A DNA stretch of 64,000 nt from JARFQH01 sp963825595 (GTDB lineage: Bacteria; Desulfobacterota; Desulfobacteria; Desulfobacterales; SG8-13): the NCBI GenBank assembly GCA_963825595.1, contig CAWGUE010000011.1:1-64000 (forward strand), given 5' to 3'. Both the position numbers and the translations under genes were made by a program. The notes below the pieces were generated by a model. It searched no databases and was not told where the DNA came from. It was given only the letters and a program-made list of their open reading frames with translations. The first letter of the stretch is position 1, and each line of letters opens with the position of its first letter. Positions 25,670 through 33,800 of the stretch are shown piece by piece.

Positions 25670-26578
25670 ATGGCATCTTATAAACGTGTGCTGATCGTGG
25701 CGGACATCGAAGGAAGTTCGGGTTGTTGGAGCTACGAGGCATCGGCCTTCAAGACCATGGCTTGGGTCGGCGCTTGCGCCGCAATGACCAGAGATGTGCA
25801 AGCGGTGGTTACCGGACTGTTTGCCGGCGGTGTTCGGCAAGTGGTCGTAAAAGATTTCCATCGCACCGGTTATAACCTGCTGCCGGAGTGGATCGATCCT
25901 CGCGCCAGAGTCGTCGGTGGATACAAATTGGGTCCGGTACCGGGTATCGGAAATCCGTACGCTGCCGAAGCGGTGCTATTTCTCGGACTTCATGCGGCCT
26001 CCGGTTCGGATGGTTTTCTGGCCCACACGCTCACCTCGAGGATTCAACATCTCGAGGTCAACGGTAAACTGCTGCCGGAAGTCGCCCTTTTTTCGGCATC
26101 CCTGGCACCTTTCGGTGTGCGGCCGATCTTTTTCTCCGGCTGCCCGGTCGCTTGTGACCAGGCCCAGAATTTCATTCCAGGAATTCATGTTTATCCGATC
26201 GACAAATGCGGCGGTCGCGATGGCTTCGCAGAGAATCAATGGCGAAAGGGTTTGGCCGCCGCCGCCACTAATGCGCTCGAAAATTCTCGATCAGACGTCT
26301 ATGACCCCAAGGGCCCATTTCATGCGACTCTGACCATGCGGGACGGAACCCATACGGCAAAAAAAATGGCCCAACGTTGGGGGCTCGAGTGCCGGGGGGC
26401 CCAAATCAGATTCACACGAAACCGTTTTAAGACGCTCTACCGGGATTTGATCCGCATCTGTTATTTGACCCCGATGGCCGAGCGGTTGTTACCGCTGGCC
26501 CTGGCCGCCTCTAACTTACGGGGGCGGGCCGGGCTGGCCTGGCTCAGACGCCACTTAAAAAGAGCCAGCCGATCGTGA
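25670..26578 (+). CDS. M55-family D-aminopeptidase-like protein
   Basis: A 302-residue protein related to DppA (M55). RVLIVADIEGSSGCW provides the N-terminal Asp/Glu metal ligands. VVKDFHRTGYNL corresponds to the KDSHG motif, with SHG replaced by FHR. FLGLHAASGSDGFLAHTLTS supplies two histidines, and NGKLLPEVALFSA the acidic ligand. M55 enzymes cleave D-amino-acid peptides, plausibly from cell-wall recycling. The C-terminal ~80 residues are basic and less conserved. It is translated directly after the Ste24 protease. No signal peptide, so it is cytoplasmic. Confidence 0.8.
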   Translation: MASYKRVLIVADIEGSSGCWSYEASAFKTMAWVGACAAMTRDVQAVVTGLFAGGVRQVVVKDFHRTGYNLLPEWIDPRARVVGGYKLGPVPGIGNPYAAEAVLFLGLHAASGSDGFLAHTLTSRIQHLEVNGKLLPEVALFSASLAPFGVRPIFFSGCPVACDQAQNFIPGIHVYPIDKCGGRDGFAENQWRKGLAAAATNALENSRSDVYDPKGPFHATLTMRDGTHTAKKMAQRWGLECRGAQIRFTRNRFKTLYRDLIRICYLTPMAERLLPLALAASNLRGRAGLAWLRRHLKRASRS

Positions 26579-26650
26579 ACCGCTGCGGTCAATCATATGG
26601 TGTAATCGAGAAATACACCATCCCGCTCCATAATAGGTCCGATTAACATA

Positions 26651-27778
26651 TCAGTCATCAAACAGTCGGCCCTGTGACGGATGCTTGCGATTCACAATGG
26701 AATTATCAAAGGATACCGGCCGATGTCCGGTGTCATACGTCAAGACGTCGTGCTCGACCTGCAGCGTGTTCTCAACACCCGCTAAAACGGATATAGGCTT
26801 TTGGATGATCAGCTCCGTTTCCTGACGGGTCATAACCGGGAATCCATAAAACCTGTTGCGGTGCTTGAATTCATGCCCGGCCGCGGTTTTCCGGCGGACA
26901 AAATCAAGGTGTCTCTCGAGGCGCCCGGTGAGACGTCGACAGCCGTTGGATATTGCCGCGGGTACGCTTTCCTGTATCGATTTCCAAAGGGACGGCTCCA
27001 GTTCAATGCCGATGCAGTTGCGGCCGCACACCATGGCTGCCGTCATTGTCGTGCCGACCCCGATAAATGGGTCGAGCACGGTGTCTTCCATTAACGAAAA
27101 CATGTTAATCAGGCGGAAGGGGAGTTCAAACGGAAAGGCCGCGCTTCGTCGCCTGATTTCTTTGTCCGCCAGATTCTGCGTCGTACCGACGAGATCCATC
27201 CAGATATCAGAAAACCAGTCATTGCGCTCTTCCCAGAAATAAGCACTCTGACGCCGCGTTTTGGCTCCTTCTTCCGAGAAAGACCGCTTCGATCCTTTGC
27301 GAAGTATGAGGATATGCTCATGTTCGAGGGTTACATAGGCGCCGGGGGACAGCATACCTGAGCCCATAAACTTGGTGGGGGCATTGGTGGGTTTGTGCCA
27401 CAGTATCAGCGGCAGAGCCTGAAACCCTATGGCGAGCATGCGCGAAAGGATGCGGGAATGATTGGGGTAGAGAGCGAAATCATCGCCGATGGTGCGCACG
27501 GCATCACCGATATTGATGCAAGCCATACCGCCTGGTTTGAGGACGCGCTGGACTTCAAGCCAGACCGGGTCAAGTGCCGTATGCATCAGTTCGAAGGCTG
27601 CCATCCCGCGCTGGTGCGCCAAGGCTTGGGCCACAGCGGGCTCGATGCGGCTGAACAGTTTGTCCCACATTTGAATCATGGGATAGGGCGGTGAGGTGAC
27701 GACCAGGTCGATGCTTCGGTCAGCCACACCTGTCATTTGCCTGGCATCACCAAAAATGACGTGATGGGTGGTCTGCAC
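26651..27778 (-). CDS. DNA methyltransferase, beta class (SPPY), orphan
   Basis: A 375-residue protein. DLVVTSPPYPMIQMWDKLF (motif IV, residues ~24-42) precedes DTVLDPFIGVGTTMTAAMVC (motif I, SAM binding, near residue 235) and NCIGIELEPSLW. This order defines the beta class, which makes N4-methylcytosine or N6-methyladenine; SPPY favours N4-cytosine. The region between (~100-200) probably recognises the target. The C-terminal ~90 residues, including ISVLAGVENTLQVEHDVL, may be an added domain. No restriction endonuclease gene is adjacent, so it is either solitary or its partner is elsewhere. It is convergent with the M55 gene. Confidence 0.85.
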   Translation of the reverse strand: MQTTHHVIFGDARQMTGVADRSIDLVVTSPPYPMIQMWDKLFSRIEPAVAQALAHQRGMAAFELMHTALDPVWLEVQRVLKPGGMACINIGDAVRTIGDDFALYPNHSRILSRMLAIGFQALPLILWHKPTNAPTKFMGSGMLSPGAYVTLEHEHILILRKGSKRSFSEEGAKTRRQSAYFWEERNDWFSDIWMDLVGTTQNLADKEIRRRSAAFPFELPFRLINMFSLMEDTVLDPFIGVGTTMTAAMVCGRNCIGIELEPSLWKSIQESVPAAISNGCRRLTGRLERHLDFVRRKTAAGHEFKHRNRFYGFPVMTRQETELIIQKPISVLAGVENTLQVEHDVLTYDTGHRPVSFDNSIVNRKHPSQGRLFDD

Positions 27779-28195
27779 GGAATACGCTTCTCCTTTAGAG
27801 TTGGCACATACTTATCGGTTTACACACCCATCGTCAAACTTTCAATAAACCTGTTGAACAGCCGCAGCTGAACGGACCTGCACGCTGGTATTGCCGGTCA
27901 TACCTTTCGTTCCGAAATATACGGATGCGTCCCGAGGGCTCGGGTACTGTCGTTTCTGGTCCTGAAACCAGTGGACATAAAATCAGTAACATTGTAAAAT
28001 AGTTAGATTCAAAGTTGTTAAAAGAGTCTTTTGGAGGACACATTGTACATCGGTTGTTTTATGCAAAAAACCATAAAAACATTCTCCCTCCAGGCTCACC
28101 CCTTAGGCCACCGCTATGCGGCTACCGAGGCAATTGACCAGACAAGACGCTTATCGGCTGATCTGCCGGCAAACCAAAAGGATAAATGAACGCGC
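27779..28195. other. intergenic region between methyltransferase and sat
   Basis: No supportable gene. It must hold promoters for both divergent neighbours. A palindrome CCCGAGGGCTCGGG lies near 27933-27946. No known riboswitch was recognised. Confidence 0.4.
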
Positions 28196-29911
28196 ATGAA
28201 CACGCTAGTTCCGATCGAACCCCACGGCGGGGAACTTGTCGATCTTTTAGTGGACGCAGAACGCTCCGCATTGCTTAAAAATCTGTCCCTCAATCTTCCG
28301 GACATTACCCTTACGGAGCGGCAGTTGTGCGATTTTGAACTGCTTGCCACCGGGACCTTTTCACCGCTCAGAGGCTTTATGAAGCGGCCGGATTACGAAT
28401 CCGTTCTTGACCGCATGCGGCTTCAGGACAATACCCTTTGGCCCCTGCCAATTTGCCTGGACGTTTTCGAGAACACGGCCCGCTCATTAGAGGTGGGACA
28501 GTCCGTTGCGATTCGCGACCCGGAGGGATTCCTTTTGGGTCTCCTGAATGTCGAGGATCTTTGGCCGGTTGAGAAGGAGAAAGAAGCCGAGATGGTATTC
28601 GGGACGACCGATGTTGCCCATCCCGGTGTCGATTATCTCTTCAACCAAACCGGAACTTACTATGTCGGAGGCAGCCTTGAGGTTACCAGCCTGCCGCTGC
28701 ACTTCGATTTTAAATCCCTGCGCTTGTCGCCTGCAGAAATTCGCCGCACGTTTCAAAAATTGGGATGGCAACGCGTCATCGGTTTTCAAACCCGGCACCC
28801 GATCCACAGGCCCCATTTCGAAATGACCATCAAGGCCATGCGCCAGATTCGCGGCAACCTCCTGGTGCTGCCCATCGTGGGGATGTCCAAACCGGGTGAC
28901 TTCGATCACTATACCCGCGTGCGCTGTTACCGATCCGTCGCCCGGCACTACCCCCCCGATTCCCTGTTGATCAATCTATTGCCGCTTTCTTCTCATCTGG
29001 CCGGACCGAAGGAGGCTCTCCTGCATGTCATTATTGCCCGCAATTTCGGTTGTCGTGACTTTATTGTCGGACATGACCATGCCGGCCCCGGTATGGACAG
29101 CAACGGTCATTGGTTTTACCAGGCTGGCGCGGCCCGCCGGTTGACGGAAGAGTATGCCGATGAAATCGGCGTCAACGTCATTCCCTTCGAGGAGATGGTA
29201 TACTTACCCTTCGAGGATGAGTTCAAGCCGGCGGATCAGGTACCTGAGGGCGCACAGCGCATTTCCCTCTCCGGCACGGATATACGGCAGCGGCTTCGAC
29301 GCGGACGCAACATCCCCGAGTGGATGACGTTTCCGGAAGCCCTCGAGGAACTTCAGAAGGCTTATCCACCGCCCGCGCGACAGGGCTTCACGGTATTTTT
29401 TACCGGACTATCCGGAGCCGGCAAATCAACCATTGCCAAGATTCTTTACTCCCGCTTTCTCGAAATCGGCGAGCGGCCGGTGACGCTGCTGGACGGTGAC
29501 ATTGTGCGGCTCAACCTTTCGAACAACCTCAGTTTTTCCAAGGAAGATCGGGACACCAATGTGAGACGTATCGGCTTTGTCGCCAGTGAGATAACCAAAA
29601 ATCGAGGAATAGCGATTTGCGCACCGATTGCACCATACGAGAAAACCCGCGGCGAAATTCGGTCACGAATCGAAGCCTATGGCGGATTTATCGAAGTGCA
29701 CGTCTCCACTCCTTTGTCGGTATGTGAGGGAAGGGACCGCAAGGGCATGTATGCCAAGGCGCGTGCGGGTATGATCAAAGGATTCACCGGTGTGGACGAT
29801 CCCTATGAGGTTCCCCGTGCCCCCGAGCTGCGGATCGACACCACGGATTTGGCCCCCAACGATGCTGCCCAGGAAATTCTGCTCTTCCTCGGAGAAAAAG
29901 GCTATTTTTAA
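28196..29911 (+). CDS. bifunctional sulfate adenylyltransferase / adenylylsulfate kinase
   Basis: A 571-residue fusion. Residues ~1-385 are ATP sulfurylase: ATGTFSPLRGFMKRPDYESV, the nucleotide-binding QTRHPIHRPHFEM, FIVGHDHAGPG and ISLSGTDIRQRLRRG. Residues ~395-571 are APS kinase: FFTGLSGAGKSTIAKI (P-loop), LLDGDIVRLNL, FSKEDRDTNVRRIGFVASEI and FTGVDDPYEVPRAPEL. It would make APS and then PAPS from sulfate. The fused kinase suggests assimilation or sulfation of molecules rather than only dissimilatory sulfate reduction, where a separate Sat is typical. Its stop codon lies within the edge of a repeat copy. Confidence 0.92.
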   Translation: MNTLVPIEPHGGELVDLLVDAERSALLKNLSLNLPDITLTERQLCDFELLATGTFSPLRGFMKRPDYESVLDRMRLQDNTLWPLPICLDVFENTARSLEVGQSVAIRDPEGFLLGLLNVEDLWPVEKEKEAEMVFGTTDVAHPGVDYLFNQTGTYYVGGSLEVTSLPLHFDFKSLRLSPAEIRRTFQKLGWQRVIGFQTRHPIHRPHFEMTIKAMRQIRGNLLVLPIVGMSKPGDFDHYTRVRCYRSVARHYPPDSLLINLLPLSSHLAGPKEALLHVIIARNFGCRDFIVGHDHAGPGMDSNGHWFYQAGAARRLTEEYADEIGVNVIPFEEMVYLPFEDEFKPADQVPEGAQRISLSGTDIRQRLRRGRNIPEWMTFPEALEELQKAYPPPARQGFTVFFTGLSGAGKSTIAKILYSRFLEIGERPVTLLDGDIVRLNLSNNLSFSKEDRDTNVRRIGFVASEITKNRGIAICAPIAPYEKTRGEIRSRIEAYGGFIEVHVSTPLSVCEGRDRKGMYAKARAGMIKGFTGVDDPYEVPRAPELRIDTTDLAPNDAAQEILLFLGEKGYF

Positions 29912-29949
29912 CTTTGTCATTTTGAAAATATGAAACGCTCAACTTGGGT
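29904..29949. mobile_element. solo right end of the repeat family
   Basis: TTTTTAACTTTGTCATTTTG through GAAACGCTCAACTTGGGT is almost identical to the right ends at 9525-9568, 16797-16841 and 59040-59076. No left end is found nearby, so it is a truncated copy. Homology starts at the sat stop codon. Confidence 0.7.
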
Positions 29950-30661
29950 TAAAATTAATTCGGATACGCCCTGCCATTCAAACGTGCCCGCTTGCACTGC
30001 TGATCATTCCCTCCACTCTGGGTAAGTCTTTGCGAGAAATACTAGCCAACCCTTCAAGTATTTAAGAGAAAAATTACCCGAGCCCTCGATTAAAATCATC
30101 TTCAAGCCAGCCCCCGTTAGCCCGCATTTTTCACGAGCCGCAGTCGTTCATTTGCAAAACGCACCCGATCCCTTGAATGATCAGACGTGCCATCCCGCAT
30201 AGCGTGGGCATTCTTGGACGTAGCGTTACTTGAGTACCCGGCAAGCCCCCGAAGACTCACCGAAGTACATATAAACAGACGAGAAGTCCAGCTTTGCTGG
30301 GAAACGCCGCAAGTGAGCGAATACAACTCGCCCCACGAGTGATTTTTAGCATTTTTACCCGATCGTTAGGGCAAAAAATGTACACCGATATCATGTTCTT
30401 AACGGAAGTGATTACAAAAACGAAATTGCTATTTCACTGATCCGATCGCAATTGTTTGTTTGGTAATCGGAAGCGACTGCGTGATCACAAAAATAAAATC
30501 AAAAGCGCCTAATTCTTATTAAAGTTATTTTGAAGTTAACCGATATCTATTGATGTCACCAATAGTAAAAACAAGGAGGAGGCAAAAACCGGATCTCTGG
30601 CACTGAAATTGCTGATAGTCCTTGTAATAAGAGATCCCGCCATTTTTTCACAAACCACTCG
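29950..30661. other. long non-coding region upstream of the giant locus
   Basis: No convincing gene; an open frame at 30117-30326 on the minus strand is low-complexity and unsupported. A perfect 8-bp inverted repeat GGATCTCT / AGAGATCC (30591-30598 and 30630-30637) followed by CGCCATTTTTT could be a terminator or attenuator just before the riboswitch. A promoter for the riboswitch transcript should be here but is not obvious. Confidence 0.45.
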
Positions 30662-30747
30662 AAAACGGCAAACTACTTGAAAAAGTATTACGCAAAGCCG
30701 CTGGCCTAAGTCCCTGAGTAGATGGATATGGTAGCAGGGTTGCCGAG
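30662..30747 (+). promoter_or_regulatory. cyclic-di-GMP-I (GEMM-I) riboswitch
   Basis: The conserved blocks of the GEMM-I aptamer occur in the right order. CGGCAAACT opens P1; a hairpin closed by a GAAA loop (CTACTTGAAAAAGTATT) follows; then ACGCAAAGCC, GGCCTAA, and finally GGTAGC.GGGTTGCCG, whose TTGCCG pairs with the opening CGGCAA. The tetraloop and the GCAAAGCC junction are those that bind c-di-GMP in the Vibrio Vc2 RNA. It lies ~145 bases upstream of the giant DUF11 gene on the same strand and should control that gene and the operon behind it. Confidence 0.92.
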
Positions 30748-30843
30748 CAAAGACGTGCCATCTCTCGATGCACCTTTTTGTGCGGTGACGGTTTCATTGA
30801 GAGATGTCATGCAAGAAAATTCTATCTTCCATAGGCTAAGTAG

Positions 30844-30885
30844 CGGCCTGCTGTTGTCTTTCGATTGTTTTTATCATGCAGGTCG
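30844..30885 (+). promoter_or_regulatory. hairpin sequestering the translation start of the giant gene
   Basis: CGGCCTGC (30845-30852 region) can pair with GCAGGTCG (30878-30885), burying the only purine-rich AGGT before the ATG at 30892. This is a plausible translational expression platform for the riboswitch. An upstream pair CATCTCTCGATG / CATTGAGAGATG (near 30760-30810) could provide the alternative fold. Confidence 0.45.
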
Positions 30886-30891
30886 CGCGTT

Positions 30892-33800
30892 ATGCCGCTG
30901 AAGAAAATCAAGTCGATACGATGGGCTGATCGGATCTGGGCCGCCTTTAGCGCGCTTGTGCTGCTGCTGGCTGCAGATACGGCATTTGCTGCGCCTTGCG
31001 ACATCCGACCTGCCGCCCCTGCCATCATCCGCCACGATCTGAGCACCAGTTACTGCGAGCTGTGCAGTTACGGCTACGTCACCATCGTCATAACCAATCC
31101 CTACGAGGGGGCGGATATGACGGGCATGACGGTGGTGGAGAATCTTGTTAATCCTGGACTGACCTTCCACAACGACCCTTCCGTGCCGGTAACCGTCAGC
31201 ATCAACGGCGGCCCTGCCTGGCCTACCGGGGACCCGACCGTCATCGGTTCCACATTGACCTGGACACCGAGTGAGATACCAGAGCTCGGTGGCCCTCTGG
31301 CGTATCGGCAGCCCTTGCCAAGCAGCTACCAGACCATCGCCATCACCTTCCCGGTGACGCGCCCTTCAGGCAACCAGGAGGGGCTGGTCGGCGCTGACCG
31401 CGATATCCAGGCACGACTCACTTACAGCACCGAAGACGCGACCGTTCCGCACGGCCTAATCCGCCATGCCCTGGAAATCCCCAACGGTAACCACCTCGGT
31501 AGACGAACTGCCGCTGCGCGAACCGTTCCCTGCGGTATTCAAGAGGGGCCGCAATGTGGATGCGGGGCAGGATGAAGGAGAGTACCGCCAGACCGTCTAT
31601 GGCAACGTCAAGGACGATGTGATTTGGCGCATCCAGGTACAAAATGACGGCACGGCCAACCTGCAGGATCTGCGTCTGGACGACATGATGGAATCCGGTA
31701 ATATCGACATCAACTACATCTGTCCGTCGATAGCCGCAGCCGACGAAATTGCTGACACCAACAATGGGTCGGTCCGTCGACCATGGGGTGCCTTTCCGCA
31801 GGTAACAGTATCAACAATTTCGATGTAGACTACCCCTTCGGCAATCCCGCAATACCTCTGCATGACCCGGTGGATGTGCCCCAGGATGATACCCCGCATT
31901 CTCTACCTGGTGGGCAAGATCCCAGACGCATCGCCCAACGGGTCCTGTGAAACCGACCGAGAAGACAACACCGTTTCCGACATCCAGTGGGGCTGTCAGT
32001 CCGAACCCACCCCGGCCGGCGGCATCGCCGCTACTTCGACAGGGCTAACACCGCCAGTGCCTCGGCCACCTTAAGCACCTTTCCGACGACCAATTTAACG
32101 ATCCCACGTCAGAATTATCGGTTCGGAAGTAACCCTGTCACCGGTACCAAGGGCAGGGTCGAATCACCATCACCAACAATACCGGCGGTACGGTCACAGA
32201 ATCTCCAGACTTCAAAATGTATCTTCCTCCGGAGTATGTGATGGATTCCACGTTTACTCCGACGGTCAGCATGGACCCGGCGTACGGTTCCTACGATGGT
32301 ATGATCGATCAAATCACATGGACCAATCCAGTTGCCGGTACCTTTCCGAATCAGTCGAGCAACAATCCATACCGATTTTCTGAACAACACGGAGCCGCGC
32401 TTCACCTTGACCAGCAGCACCGCGCATCCTTTTTACCCGGCGCCGGATCAGGTCAATATGCTGCGTCACGGCGACGAACTGGAGATCACTTTCGGCATTA
32501 TCCTGATCCGGCCGGAATCTTATGACAAAACGGCAGATCTCGATGTCCGCGAGGAAGATCCGAACAGCACCCCGGCGGACACCGATCCGGATAACGATAT
32601 TTCACTGTCAAACCAACTGAACGTCACATTCGAAGATTTCTGTAACCCCGGAACGATTATCAATCGGACTTTCGACACAAACCATTCTCCAAATCCGGAG
32701 GACCTGGACATCGATATCATTGGTGATCCTCTGGTTTTCATCCTCACCAATGATCCGAGTCAGCGGTTGCCGCTGACCGTCGAACTGACCAACAACGGTG
32801 GCCATAGCGCGGCCGACTATGTCGCATACGTGAGCTTCGGAACGCACAATGGATGTGGTGGATCGGCCAACCAATTGCAACCCACCAGTAATCCGCCACC
32901 TCATGATGAGTGGCAGTTGCCGGTGCCGATTCCACCAAATGGAGCGGTCTTTGCCTGTACCGGTGGTGCGATATCAAGAAACGGTGGCCGGGTAAGATAC
33001 GATTTTCAAGTGATAAAAAGTGCCGATCCAGCCGATATCATCGCCGATGACCTGTCATTCCGAGCCGATGTGATCGGTGAAATCACACTGAGTAACACAG
33101 ATAGCCAGGGGAGGACTAACCTCTGGTTCCCAACACCCGTCAATCCGAGGGCAGACACGGGCATCGATGATTACAACAATTACACACTCGACGGCCTTCG
33201 GGCCCGTGTGGTCGGATTCAACCTTCTCAAATCCCAGCTTGGAAACTGTACAGAAAACAACAATCCCCCACCACCACTGCCCGATCTGAATGTGCAGATC
33301 GGAGAGGAGTGCACCTATCACATCGAAACCGGTGGTTGGTTTGGCTTTAATACGCCGGGTTTTAACATCATCGCTGTGCAGGACATTCAGGTCGTTGACC
33401 AACTACCGAATGGCCAGGGCTACCTTTCGTCAACCAATCCGGCTTTGACCAGCACTTCAGAGATCAAGAGCATCAGTCTCAACCCGCCGGGGCTGTCACC
33501 GCTAGATGAAGGGGATTTCGACTGGACCTTTAACCGGGACGAGGTAAACGAGCGCATAAGGACCATTGAAGAATGGTTCAAGGTCGACACAACTTCACGC
33601 CTGCTCAACGATCCCATCAACACAAGTGCCTTGCCGAACCGGCATGCAGAGCCCAGTACCAACGTGCTTGTGTCGTATTTTGATGCTGTTTTCCAGTCTG
33701 GAACCGATCCGGAAGAAGGTTATCGATTAGGACCCAGTACTGTGGGTTATCCCCGGGTAGAGGTGCGCCGTGTAGAACTCACTGTTACCGAGCCGCAGAT

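Noticed and set aside
30117..30326. 69-codon minus-strand frame upstream of the giant locus
   Set aside because: Low-complexity translation, no ribosome-binding site and no family resemblance.
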